Positions 51,830 through 64,000 of a stretch of 64,000 nucleotides of DNA are shown piece by piece. The notes under the pieces were generated by a model that was not told where the DNA came from, did no database searches, and worked only from the letters and a program-made list of their open reading frames with translations. The stretch covers positions 1-64,000 of the forward strand of contig CACYHR010000032.1 in NCBI GenBank assembly GCA_902774265.1, written 5' to 3'. Both the position numbers and the translations under genes were made by a program. This DNA comes from an uncultured Eubacteriales bacterium (GTDB lineage Bacteria; Bacillota; Clostridia; Peptostreptococcales; Anaerovoracaceae). How positions within the stretch are numbered: position 1 is the first letter of the stretch; each line of letters starts with the position of its first letter.

Positions 51830-53323
51830 TTATCTGCGTCCGACCAGTATCATGCCTTCATCATCTACCCCACCGGCTTTTTCGCCTCTTGCTATCGCTT
51901 CGGAAATATATGATATGGCATCCATACTCATTATCTCTCCCGGGCATACTACCGGAGATCCGGGCGGATAAATAATTATCGGATCATAGAGTATGCGGCC
52001 TTCCGATGCATAGAGCGGCACGGCATCGCATTCGGCAGGTACATCAGCGGATTCAAGATCGAAATTCGGTTCAGATCTGAGAGCCGGTCCGCCCTTTCCT
52101 CTTATCTCCGCAGCACGTCCGGCTGCGCCGGCAGCATAGCTGTCCGAGATATCCTTAAGAGCAGCAAGCAGCGCAGCATAATCGCCGGTTCTGCTGCCGG
52201 CTCCTGTCATAAGCATCACATAATGTCCGTGTACCATTTCCGGTATTATGTTCCTTGCACGAAGCTCCCGGTCAAGCTGTGTTCCTGATATCCCGAGAGA
52301 TGCCATGCTTATATTGATCTTGGTAAGATCCATTCCGGCGCAGTCTACAACGGTAAGACCGTGTATCCTTGACGCCCTGTCGTAGAATGATGCTATATCT
52401 GACATCCAGTGTTCCATTACCGAACGTCCGAACACTCTCATTATCCTCTCGTTAATATCCAGGCTGCCCATTGCGATATAAGAAGGGCTTGTAGTCTGCA
52501 GCATCCTGAGCGTCCTTATTACAGCATCCTTATCTGCACGGTCTGAGCAGATATTGAGTATACCGCTTCCGGTAAAGCTGAACAGAGTCTTATGAGTGCT
52601 GTTTATCACGATGTCTGCACCCTGGCTCTCTGCAGATGTCCGTGTATTTTTGACAAACTTTCCCCCGTCTCTCTGCTGCTGAGACAGATAATCACAGAAC
52701 CTCAGATGTGCTCCGTGAGCCTGATCGACTATCAGTATCATGCCGCAGCGATGGACAATATCCGCAATAGCTTTGATATCCGAAAGCATGCCGTAGTAGT
52801 TAGGACTTGTTATAAGAACTGCGGATGCCTCAGGATGACCATCACATGCTTTTCTGATATCCATAGGTCTGACAGCAGCTGTCAGACCGTATTCCCTGTT
52901 CAGTTCAGGCCTGACATAGGCAGGATTTATCCCTCCGAGCCTCAGAGCGCTGAATGCCGAGTGATGGGAATTCTTGCCCAGTATAAGCGTTCCTCCTATC
53001 GGAACGCTTCCCATGACTGCTGCCATCACACCTGCGCTGGACCCGTTTACAAGCAGCTCTGTATGCTGTACGCCATACAGATCAGCATAATTATCCATGA
53101 CATTTTTTATGGTAGTCGACGGATCAAACAGCGCGTCGGCACCCGGTATCTCGGTAATATCGCAGGCAGCTATGTTATCGATGAAGGCTCCGAAACCCGC
53201 CTTGTCAAACATTGCACGCCTGCCCTTATGCCCCGGCATGTGAAAAGAGACGTGTGCCTTTCCGGCTGCCGCCTCCTTTGCCTGCTGATTAAGGAAATCT
53301 ATAATACTCTTGTTACTATCCAT
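51830..53323 (-). CDS. Orn/Lys/Arg decarboxylase-family PLP enzyme
   Basis: 497 residues, fold type I PLP enzyme of the short (YaaO/Cad-like) group without the N-terminal wing domain. FHMPGHKG at the start, LLVNGSSAGVMAA for phosphate binding, DQAHGAHL with the PLP Asp and His, and the Schiff-base Lys in STHKTLFSFTGSG. The substrate, arginine, lysine or ornithine, cannot be told by reading; polyamine synthesis is likely. No other polyamine gene is next to it. Confidence 0.88.
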   Translation of the reverse strand: MDSNKSIIDFLNQQAKEAAAGKAHVSFHMPGHKGRRAMFDKAGFGAFIDNIAACDITEIPGADALFDPSTTIKNVMDNYADLYGVQHTELLVNGSSAGVMAAVMGSVPIGGTLILGKNSHHSAFSALRLGGINPAYVRPELNREYGLTAAVRPMDIRKACDGHPEASAVLITSPNYYGMLSDIKAIADIVHRCGMILIVDQAHGAHLRFCDYLSQQQRDGGKFVKNTRTSAESQGADIVINSTHKTLFSFTGSGILNICSDRADKDAVIRTLRMLQTTSPSYIAMGSLDINERIMRVFGRSVMEHWMSDIASFYDRASRIHGLTVVDCAGMDLTKINISMASLGISGTQLDRELRARNIIPEMVHGHYVMLMTGAGSRTGDYAALLAALKDISDSYAAGAAGRAAEIRGKGGPALRSEPNFDLESADVPAECDAVPLYASEGRILYDPIIIYPPGSPVVCPGEIMSMDAISYISEAIARGEKAGGVDDEGMILVGRR

Positions 53324-53377
53324 GCTTCACCGAAGATTCCTCGCGTGAAATCTGAGTTATCTGTTCGCCTGATGATT

Positions 53378-56589
<3,212 letters not shown>

Positions 56590-56613
56590 TATTCCAGTCC
56601 TGTATTCCTTTAA

Positions 56614-59600
56614 TTACTCTGCTGCTTCTGCTGTTTCGGCAGCAGCCGCATCAGCATCGGCCGCTGCGTTATCTGCAGACTGTACAGTGTTGCTGGCGCT
56701 GTCAAGCTTTGTCAGATACTGTTCAAGCATTCCTATGTATTTGCCGTAGCCTTCCCAGTCTCCGTTCTTCTGGCATTCAATCGCCTTGTCGTATGCGTTC
56801 TGCGCCTTTTTGATCAGAGATCTCACGTTTCCGGACGCTCCGCCGGAAGCGGTTTCACCGCCGTCACCTTTGTCATTTATACTGCCGACCGATGTATCGT
56901 CTACAGATCCGCCGAACAGGCTCATAAGCGCTTCTGACAGTGTCGCCTCATATGCTATCCTGTCCTGATAAGCAACGATTACTCTCTTGACTTCCGGGAT
57001 AGCCTGGTTGGACGCTTCGAGGTATACCGGCTCAACGTACATCAGCGATGTTCCGATAGGGATTACGAAGAGGTCTCCTCTCTTATATGTTGATCCGGAG
57101 GATGCCCACAGCGAGAACTCCTTGGAGATCTCGGTATTCTGGTCTATCTGCGCCTCTATCTGCATAGGGCCGTATACCGTCTTGTTCTTAGGCATCGTGT
57201 ATACGATCAGCTGACCGTAATTCTCACCGTCATTACGGGCCATCATGATAGCTGTCATATTCTGCTTTGACTTAGGTGTGAACGGCACCATGTTGATGAA
57301 CTCAGCGCCTTCCTGTGTATCAGGCAGATTGAAGATATAGTAGCTCGGATCCATCTGTACGTCTTCTGTACCGTAGATCTGATGCGCGATATCCCAGAGG
57401 TCCTCCTTCTGATAGAAGACTTTGACCTCGTCCATGTGATACTTGGTGTACACAGCAGCCTGGACCTTGAACAGGGCGTTAGGATATCTGATGTGAGCCT
57501 TGAGCACATCCGGAATCTTATCCGGCGCCTTGAACAGCTTAGGATATATCTTCATGTATGTCTGTGCTATCGGATCCTTGTCATCTACTACATAGAAATC
57601 GACCGATCCGTTATATGCATCCACGACGACCTTGATGGAGTTGCGGATATAATTTGTCGATGCATGCTCCGGATCATAAGGTTCGGAGTATGGATAATTA
57701 TCGCTTGTCGTGTAAGCGTCAAGGATCCAGTATAGTTTGCCGTCAACTACAGTCATGTACGGATCTTCCTCGTATCCGAGATACGGCATGATCTTTTCGA
57801 CTCTTTTTACGACATTTCTTTCAAATATGAACCTTGACTTTGAGTTGATATTGGACGAAACAAGGATCTTGATATTGCCCTCTCTGATCGCAAAGAACAG
57901 TCTGTTGAGCAGATTGAGCTTTATTCCGGAATTGCCTTCATATTCAGTATATTTATTCTCACTTCCGTCCGGATAGTCAAACTCTGATTCCTTTGTGTTG
58001 ACTATAATATAGTCATTTGTCAGTTCGCCGAAATAAATTTCAGGTCTGTCTATCTCCAGTTCTTTGACTGCTGTCTCAGGCGGGATGTTGCCTTCGACGA
58101 CGTCCGGCTGTCCGGATGCAGTGACCGTATCGACCTGAGACACCGCAACACCGTAGCCGTGAGTGTATTTGAGGTGCTTGTTGATCCAGGTATCACTTAT
58201 CTTGCTTTCATCTATCTCTCTCGCCGAAAGATAGGTCTGTGTTATTCCGTCATTGATGATATATCTGTCGATATCAACATCATTGAAGCTGTAGTACTGA
58301 CGGATCGACTGGGTCTGATTGTAGAAATCCTCTACCGGGCCGTAGTCATTGATCCTGATGTTTCCTATGGTATCTTCGTTCTTTTTTATCGCATCGGCAT
58401 TCAGAGAATCGTCAGCTTTGAAATTTGCAACTCTTACATCGTCTATGCCATATGCGTGACGCGTGTATTCGATATTGTTCTCGAGATATTTGGACTCCTT
58501 GTTTATCTCGTCAGGGCTGACTACCAGCGACTGAACGAGAGAGCCGAGCCCGGTGCCGAGAGCGAATACAAGCACCATTATTACAGGAAGTTTGAGAAGC
58601 TTGGTTATCTCGCCTTTTTTGATATGGATGGCAAGGGTCACCGCGCCCACTACACACAGAACCATTATTACCCGGTATACCCACAGTGTGATATTCACAT
58701 CTACAAAGCCGGCTCCGTATACAGCGCCGGTATGGGTATGCAGCAGGTCGAATTGTCTGAGGAAGAAATCGACCGCCAGCATCAGATAGAATATAACGCC
58801 CAGTATGATGAGCTTGCCGCTGGCAATATTCATCAGGTGATCAAGATTGCTGTTGTTGATATCTGTGCTGTGGCCTCTCTTTTTCTTGCGGTTTCCGTCA
58901 AAAGCGGCATCCACTGCTTTTTTGCCTGCCATGAACATTCTGCCGAGCACCGAATAATCCAGAGGAGTCCTGTATATGACCTTTGGTTCTTCCTCCTCCT
59001 CAACTTCTTCCGGTTCATCCTCAGGCGGCAGATCATCGTCATTGAACAGATCCGGCGTCCTTACGGAAAGCAGATAAGCATAGTAAATAAGCGTAACTAT
59101 GACCATGCCTATTATAGCCAGCAGTATCAGTTCGTTTACAATGTCGAGCCAGTCAAGCTTGAAAATATAAAATCCGATATCCAGATTGAACAGCGGATCC
59201 TTCAGCCCGAACTCAGTGGAATTCGCTGATTTAAGGAAAGTAAGCCATGTGCCGTTCGCACTGAACAGGGCAACGAAAAAACCGAAAACTATCGCTAAAA
59301 GCCACGCTATGCCATTCATGCGGCGCGCGTTTGGTATATCATGTGACTCTATTTTGCGGAAATAACCGTTTTTGAGTGTTCTGAGATAAAAACGCATCAG
59401 AAGCGTCATTACCAGGAACACAGGTATGGCGATTTCAAGTTGTGTTACCAGTTTTTTCCAGAAAACACTGGTATAGCCGAGGTCTTTAAACCACATCCAG
59501 TCTGTGATAAATCCGACCAGCATTACTACTGCTGCCATAAATACCGCAAAGATCATAATGATCGTCGGTACCAGTTTGCGGGGTTTGCGGCGTTTGCCTT

Positions 59601-59643
59601 TAAACTCCACTTCATTATCTCTTTTTTTATTCCCAAGTGCCAA
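56614..59643 (-). CDS. UPF0182 family membrane protein
   Basis: 1009 residues of unknown function, conserved in Actinobacteria, Clostridia and cyanobacteria. Seven membrane segments are visible (about 26-47, 70-87, 111-130, 169-192, 276-296, 319-340, 352-372), with a highly acidic cytoplasmic stretch at 203-219. They are followed by a large extracytoplasmic domain and an Ala/Asp-rich C-terminus with a helical segment. The start is TTG, supported by AAGGAGG 7 bp before it. It lies 24 bp before the glutamine synthetase gene. Confidence 0.9.
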   Translation of the reverse strand: MALGNKKRDNEVEFKGKRRKPRKLVPTIIMIFAVFMAAVVMLVGFITDWMWFKDLGYTSVFWKKLVTQLEIAIPVFLVMTLLMRFYLRTLKNGYFRKIESHDIPNARRMNGIAWLLAIVFGFFVALFSANGTWLTFLKSANSTEFGLKDPLFNLDIGFYIFKLDWLDIVNELILLAIIGMVIVTLIYYAYLLSVRTPDLFNDDDLPPEDEPEEVEEEEEPKVIYRTPLDYSVLGRMFMAGKKAVDAAFDGNRKKKRGHSTDINNSNLDHLMNIASGKLIILGVIFYLMLAVDFFLRQFDLLHTHTGAVYGAGFVDVNITLWVYRVIMVLCVVGAVTLAIHIKKGEITKLLKLPVIMVLVFALGTGLGSLVQSLVVSPDEINKESKYLENNIEYTRHAYGIDDVRVANFKADDSLNADAIKKNEDTIGNIRINDYGPVEDFYNQTQSIRQYYSFNDVDIDRYIINDGITQTYLSAREIDESKISDTWINKHLKYTHGYGVAVSQVDTVTASGQPDVVEGNIPPETAVKELEIDRPEIYFGELTNDYIIVNTKESEFDYPDGSENKYTEYEGNSGIKLNLLNRLFFAIREGNIKILVSSNINSKSRFIFERNVVKRVEKIMPYLGYEEDPYMTVVDGKLYWILDAYTTSDNYPYSEPYDPEHASTNYIRNSIKVVVDAYNGSVDFYVVDDKDPIAQTYMKIYPKLFKAPDKIPDVLKAHIRYPNALFKVQAAVYTKYHMDEVKVFYQKEDLWDIAHQIYGTEDVQMDPSYYIFNLPDTQEGAEFINMVPFTPKSKQNMTAIMMARNDGENYGQLIVYTMPKNKTVYGPMQIEAQIDQNTEISKEFSLWASSGSTYKRGDLFVIPIGTSLMYVEPVYLEASNQAIPEVKRVIVAYQDRIAYEATLSEALMSLFGGSVDDTSVGSINDKGDGGETASGGASGNVRSLIKKAQNAYDKAIECQKNGDWEGYGKYIGMLEQYLTKLDSASNTVQSADNAAADADAAAAETAEAAE

Positions 59644-59669
59644 CTCCGGACCTCCTTAACAAAAGAATT

Positions 59670-59695
59670 GCAGCGACAGCGCGCGCCGCCGCTGC
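59670..59695 (-). terminator. Stem-loop between the zinc-ribbon gene and UPF0182
   Basis: GCAGCG and CGCTGC arms with a GC-rich interior, followed on the minus strand by AATTCTTTTG. It may be a weak terminator or attenuator just before the UPF0182 ribosome site. Confidence 0.4.
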
Positions 59696-59725
59696 AAGTG
59701 ATCCTTAACTATAACTTGCTGTTTC

Positions 59726-62716
59726 TCAGAGCAGATATTGTCCGCCCGTATTATCTATCGCCGAAAAATGACTTGTGATGTTCTCGATTACAGAATCGAT
59801 CTGCAGTGCAATACTACTGTCCGGAGCGAAGTTGAGCACCAGTATGATAGCAAGCAGAATTACCAGCAGAATAGCTATTATAACAGCTACAACTGTAAGG
59901 AACACGCTTCCCTGTTCTGTATCTTCGTACTCATACTCTGATGCAGCTGCATCTACTGCTGCCTCTCTGGCTTTGAGCTCTTCCTTCTCTCTCTTTTTCC
60001 TTTCTTTCTTTTCTCTTCTTGTTTCTTTTTTCGCAGCAGCCTTTTCCTCAGCCGCAATCTGATCCCATTCAACCGGAGCTGCTTTTACCTCTACCGGCTT
60101 CGGTTCTGTTGCTGTTTCTGTTGCTGTTTCTGCTGCTGTGGCCGCCAACGCCTCTGCCGTGAGCATCTGAGCTTCCCCGGCTTCTGACAGCGTCTTCTGT
60201 TCCTCAGGAGTCAGTTCCTGATAGATAGTGACATCCTCTACTTCTCTGACCGGAGGAGCCGCTGTTCCTGCCGGTACAGGTTTGCTGGATTCCACAGCTG
60301 CAGGGTGCGATTCTGTCTTGAGCTTGCTATACTCCTCATCGAGAAGCCTCTGGAACTCCTCATTCTTGCGGTACAGAGTATAGAATTTATCTATTTTTTT
60401 AGTCGTTGCCGCTTCTACTGCAGGAGAAGGTGTTTCACCGTAAAGATCGGTTTCGAGATCCTCAAGAGACAGAGCATCCGTATCCTGAGGTTTCACTTCT
60501 GCTGCCTGCTGCGGTGCAGAAGACAGATCGATAACACCGGATTTTTCTGCCATGGCAGGCTGAGATTCTGCAGCAGCACCAAGTTCAGGTACTGTATCAA
60601 GTGCTGCAAGCGCTTCAAGTATATCCACCGAATCATCCGTTTCAGGACCGGTAAGCGTGATACCTTCCGATTCAGCCTCTGCTGCCACCTCTTCTTCAAG
60701 TTCGCTGAACGGCGTCAGTCCGTAAACAGGCGTCTTACTGTCAGTTTCCGATTCATCCGAAAGGAATTTAAACAGCTCATCATCGATAGGATCCGTTTCC
60801 GCTGCCTCAGCCACAGGTTCTTCCGCAGGTACATTCAGTACAAAAGATTCATCAAGGACTGCAGGTTCAGCCCCTTCCAGGGTAATGATCTCCGGTTCAA
60901 CAGGCTCTGCGTTCTTTATTTCGTCAGAAATGGATATCACGGGCTCAGCCACGATATCAGTCTCCGGCTTTTTCAGTGAGATGATCTCCGGTTCACCGGA
61001 CTGTGAAGCATCAGGTGCTCCGGTCAGCTCCGCAACTCTGCGTTTGAGCGCTTCTACCTCTGATATTTCATCCGCAGGAGCTGCTATAGTCATATCCTTC
61101 TTTTTAGGTGCAGTCGCTTCTATTTCAGCAAATAATTCAGCTTCATCAATCGGAACAGCTTCCTCTTCCTTTTTAAGAGGTTTCTGTGCGCCGGCTGCTA
61201 AAATATCTGCCAGATCATCTGCAAGGCTCTGCGATTCTGCAGCAGGAACTTCCCCGGCATCTGTTCTGACGGTATCTGCCTCTGCACTAAGCTCTGCAGC
61301 CGGTTCAGGCTCATAAACCGCCGGCTCTGCCTGTTCAGCAGCTACAGCAACAGGCTCTTCATGAACCTCTTCAGCAGCTACAGCAACAGGCTCTTCATGA
61401 ACCTCTTCAGCAGCTGCATACGAAGCCGTGCGTCCATCGGTCTCGTCAGCAGACGAAGACCTGCTTATATCCATATTAATATAGTCGGTATAGTCCGTTT
61501 CAGATCCGGATACTTCTTCATCGTACACATATGTATACGCCCCATGATTCTGCTCAGGCTCAGGTTCCGGCTTCTGTTCTTTCGCAGGTTCATCGAAGAA
61601 CTGCACTTCAGGTTCAGCAGGCTCTTCGTATTCCGAGTAATCTGCATAATCTGCGTATTCATCATATTTCTCATATTCTGAATAATCCGCTTCATGTTCA
61701 TCGTATTCTTCATCTGAAGATACATCGAACATCATATCTGTATGTGAATCGAACAATTCGTCTTCCGGTTCATCCTGTGTCTCAGGCTCTGCAGAAACAG
61801 TCTCTTTCTCGAATCTCGGTTCTTCAAACAGAGCTGATTCAGGAGTCTGGAATCTGAATTCAGCTGCAGATGAAGACTCAGTTTCAGTTTCCTTTTTCTG
61901 TTCAACAGGCTCAGCTGCATTTGTCTTTGATTTAAGGAAATCCGGCATCTCAAACCAGTGCCATGCCGGTTTCTCTGCAGGCTGATCTGCTTTTGGATCT
62001 TCTTTTACTTCTTTTACTTCTTTTACTGAAGATCTTCCACCGATCACAGGCTTAGCAGGTTCTGCTTTGTGAACAGGGGCTTTATCCACAGCATCCTTTT
62101 CGTCCGGTTCTTTGTACTTTTTATGCTCTGTATGTTCAGGATCATCAAAAGGTGTTTTGACCGGAGTGTCAAAATCTTCGTAGAGTGGAGCAAAATGAAG
62201 TCTTGGAGGTTCGTCATCGTGTGTTTTTTCCGTCGGAAATTCTTCCTCAGGAGCGGCAGGAGTCTCTATTTTGTTTTCTTCTTTTTCCGCTTTGTAGATG
62301 TCAATAAAATTCATCGTACGGCTGCGGTCAGTAGAAGGTGTCATCTCCTTATAGAGCGCCTCTTCATCAAATCCGCCGGTCTCTTCCCATGGAGATTTAA
62401 CATTAAGGATCTGCTTCTTCTGCGGTTCATCCTTAACATTACTCCAATCAAAAGCTATCCTCGTCCTTACAGGAGCTGCAGGCTGTGTAGCCGGCACTTC
62501 CCTGCTTTCAGGCGGGACTGCTGCCGTCGCCTTTGCTTCTGCTCTTGCGACCGCTGCCTCATCAACTATTACCTCAGGCGTTTGCACTTCAGGCTTCTTC
62601 ACGACCGGCTCATCCGGTTCTTCTGTCACCTCTACGGGTAACGCCACCTTGGTTCCGCACATGATACAGAACCGAGCCCCCTCAGGAAGCTTTTTACCGC
62701 AATAACTACAGAACAC
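59726..62716 (-). CDS. Acidic low-complexity protein with N-terminal zinc ribbon and C-terminal membrane anchor
   Basis: 996 residues. A zinc ribbon at the start (C3, C6, C17, C20; MFCSYCGKK, FCIMCG), then about 850 residues dominated by Glu, Ala, Asp, Pro and Val. This part has a duplicated EEVHEEPVAVAA and a few predicted helical stretches. A Lys/Arg-rich segment (about 905-925) precedes one membrane helix (about 945-968) and a short tail outside. The start is GTG after GGAGGT. The function is unknown; the layout suggests a large cytoplasmic disordered domain tethered to the membrane. Confidence 0.8.
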   Translation of the reverse strand: MFCSYCGKKLPEGARFCIMCGTKVALPVEVTEEPDEPVVKKPEVQTPEVIVDEAAVARAEAKATAAVPPESREVPATQPAAPVRTRIAFDWSNVKDEPQKKQILNVKSPWEETGGFDEEALYKEMTPSTDRSRTMNFIDIYKAEKEENKIETPAAPEEEFPTEKTHDDEPPRLHFAPLYEDFDTPVKTPFDDPEHTEHKKYKEPDEKDAVDKAPVHKAEPAKPVIGGRSSVKEVKEVKEDPKADQPAEKPAWHWFEMPDFLKSKTNAAEPVEQKKETETESSSAAEFRFQTPESALFEEPRFEKETVSAEPETQDEPEDELFDSHTDMMFDVSSDEEYDEHEADYSEYEKYDEYADYADYSEYEEPAEPEVQFFDEPAKEQKPEPEPEQNHGAYTYVYDEEVSGSETDYTDYINMDISRSSSADETDGRTASYAAAEEVHEEPVAVAAEEVHEEPVAVAAEQAEPAVYEPEPAAELSAEADTVRTDAGEVPAAESQSLADDLADILAAGAQKPLKKEEEAVPIDEAELFAEIEATAPKKKDMTIAAPADEISEVEALKRRVAELTGAPDASQSGEPEIISLKKPETDIVAEPVISISDEIKNAEPVEPEIITLEGAEPAVLDESFVLNVPAEEPVAEAAETDPIDDELFKFLSDESETDSKTPVYGLTPFSELEEEVAAEAESEGITLTGPETDDSVDILEALAALDTVPELGAAAESQPAMAEKSGVIDLSSAPQQAAEVKPQDTDALSLEDLETDLYGETPSPAVEAATTKKIDKFYTLYRKNEEFQRLLDEEYSKLKTESHPAAVESSKPVPAGTAAPPVREVEDVTIYQELTPEEQKTLSEAGEAQMLTAEALAATAAETATETATEPKPVEVKAAPVEWDQIAAEEKAAAKKETRREKKERKKREKEELKAREAAVDAAASEYEYEDTEQGSVFLTVVAVIIAILLVILLAIILVLNFAPDSSIALQIDSVIENITSHFSAIDNTGGQYLL

Positions 62717-62840
62717 TATCTTACCTCCGCATTTTTTACATTGTTATATAAGACATATATATGCCAATTTTACAAAGACATGCATCCACTCATGTTTTTT
62801 ACATCAAAAAACAAAAACTTCACATATTTATTCAGTAGAA

Positions 62841-62869
62841 ATACTACACTAATTTTTTATGTATTTCAA
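62841..62869 (-). promoter_or_regulatory. Promoter of the zinc-ribbon protein gene
   Basis: On the minus strand TTGAAA (62864-62869) and TAGTAT (62841-62846) are 17 bp apart, giving a leader of roughly 120 bases that is AT-rich and contains no clear structure. Confidence 0.6.
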
Positions 62870-62906
62870 TGTTTCTGAACTGTTTTATATTTTTTTTGAC
62901 ATTTGC

Positions 62907-62935
62907 TTGACAAATATCCGTACCGGTGTTAATAT
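62907..62935 (+). promoter_or_regulatory. Promoter of tRNA-Lys
   Basis: TTGACA (62907-62912), 17 bp, TAATAT (62930-62935), about 50 bp before the tRNA. Confidence 0.75.
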
Positions 62936-62985
62936 AATCAAGCGGTCCGGAAAGAGCTTTTAACGGACAGCGCAGATATAGCTGA

Positions 62986-63061
62986 GGGCGATTAGCTCAG
63001 CTGGCAGAGCACCTGACTCTTAATCAGGGTGTCCAGGGTTCGAGCCCCTGATCGCCCACCA
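62986..63061 (+). tRNA. tRNA-Lys (anticodon CTT)
   Basis: Acceptor stem GGGCGAT/ATCGCCC, D arm AGCTCAGCTGGCAGAGC, anticodon arm CCTGA-CTCTTAA-TCAGG with anticodon CTT reading AAG, and T arm CAGGGTTCGAGCCCCTG. The CCA end is encoded (63059-63061). All arms pair normally. Confidence 0.97.
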
Positions 63062-63299
63062 CCAAAGTCCAAAACGAACCTTTATCACTACAGGCGAGGA
63101 TTCGCAGTAGAGATATGGTTCAATAATAGCCTCTCGGAATCTTGAGGCTTAGAGAGCTGAACCGAAAAAATCAGCGCGAACATTGACAAGTGAATACTAT
63201 CCGAGGCAGCAAGAGTGCGTGTAAGTGATGATAAACACAAAAAAGAGTATGCTAAGCGACCCGAAAACAGGCTCGGAAGAGTATAATGGTATTGCTTAC

Positions 63300-64000
63300 T
63301 TAGGCGGCAATTCTAAGAAGCGTTTGAAGCTGGGACTCGTAAGGGAGATCCCAGGCATCAAGATGCTGGCACATCATGATGCAGTAAAGGCGGCAGTACC
63401 AATCTCGGGAGGAGCGGTGGCTGCCGCTTTCTAATAGGAAGTTGTTCTTTTCACGTTTGTTGCAACGTTCAGAAGAAGTTCTGGCGTTGTATTCGAACTT
63501 CCATTCTTTGCTGTCCCGAGGAGGGATGTTTATCAAACGAGGATCATCTTTCATCTGTAAGCGAACAGTTCTGCCATATTTTGAATCTGAACACGGGGTG
63601 CTGCATGAGCAGACATAAGTCCTGCTTGCAAGAGGACAACGGTATTTGAGTCGATGCTTACTGATCTCGCAGCCGTCACGATTCATCTTCCTGCCGGCAG
63701 GGCAGATTGGCACACCATCATCGCCGATCAAGAAGTCGTTCTTGTATTTCTTAGGCTTTCCACGCTTACTGTTGAGGTCAATGAAAGGTACGATAGAGTG
63801 CTTTCTGAAATACTCGTACAGGGAGTGAGCATCATGCGCGGAATCCAAGAGGATCTTGGAAACCTTAACATCCGGCATTAGGTCAAGCATGGTGAACCAT
63901 GTATAACAGAAACCATGAGAGTCATGCCTTGAAGCCGGTGAGAGCAGCGGAAACACCGGCAGATCGCTTTCCGAATCTGAGGCAGTCAGCATATACAGAT
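63300..64000 (-). mobile_element. Transposase, C-terminal part (5' end outside the window)
   Basis: At least 230 codons, open to the window edge. LLDSAHDAHSLYEYFRKHSI carries a likely catalytic Asp of a DDE transposase, followed by a Cys-containing insertion (CPLASRTYVCSCSTPC) and a C-terminal KREKNNFLLESGSHRS. I read it as a DDE enzyme of the IS1182-like kind; the exact family is uncertain. Between the tRNA and this gene (63062-63299) no gene is seen. The element's left end should lie there, but I could not define its terminal repeat. Confidence 0.75.

Noticed and set aside
61340..61410. CRISPR-like repeats
   Set aside because: The repeated DNA encodes a duplicated EEVHEEPVAVAA in frame within the acidic protein; there are no spacers and no cas genes.

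Overview
The window looks like chromosome of an anaerobic, low-to-mid GC Clostridia-type Bacillota. This is inferred from the rpmG-secE-nusG-rplKAJL-rpoB order, AGGAGG-type ribosome binding sites, mini-RNase III, CarD, a six-gene Rnf complex, an iron-sulfur cysteine desulfidase and a ferredoxin-type thioredoxin reductase. No genus can be fixed by reading alone. Most genes lie on the minus strand.

Layout. 1-8443: transcription/translation block (rpoB cut by the window edge, rplL, rplJ with an L10 leader, rplA, rplK, nusG, secE, a 21-codon L33 remnant, rlmB). 8589-13097: an acyl-CoA-ligase-like enzyme and a large secreted lipase with a fibronectin III tail. 13535-17786: folA, pgeF, mrnC, thyA and cysS, with thymidylate and folate genes side by side. 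18011-22510: split chromate-type transporter, proS, ispF, carD. 22961-26777 (plus strand): an OmpR/histidine kinase pair with an attenuator-like leader, then radA with an unusual insertion. 26860-30745: CPBP membrane protease, feruloyl-esterase-like hydrolase, GH13 glucosidase.

The most interesting stretch is 30786-39204. It holds a NifH-like protein and two NifD/K-like proteins without any nitrogen-fixation accessory gene, preceded by a TM1266-type regulator usually associated with [FeFe]-hydrogenase genes. Directly upstream, and overlapping that regulator, is a five-gene pilus locus resembling the streptococcal FCT islands: an isopeptide pilin, a class B sortase, a signal-peptidase-like protein whose catalytic Ser/Lys are replaced by Asp/Gly (as in SipA), and two further surface proteins with xPxTG-like sorting signals.

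39666-46358: proC, an ATC-hydrolase-family protein, a thioredoxin reductase lacking the NADPH motif, a long-chain acyl-CoA synthetase, a cysteine desulfidase and MgtC. 46556-51578: the Rnf ferredoxin:NAD oxidoreductase, transcribed C-D-G-E-A-B. 51830-62716: an Orn/Lys/Arg-decarboxylase-family enzyme, serS, a long type-I-like glutamine synthetase, a UPF0182 membrane protein and a 996-residue acidic zinc-ribbon protein with a C-terminal membrane anchor. 62986-64000: tRNA-Lys and the 3' part of a transposase.

A dispersed, strongly palindromic repeat occurs at 13372-13510 and 28956-29133 (97 bp identical), with shorter versions at 22903-22931 and 41311-41340. Most minus-strand genes carry convincing Shine-Dalgarno sites. 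Starts given here follow those sites rather than the longest possible reading frame.
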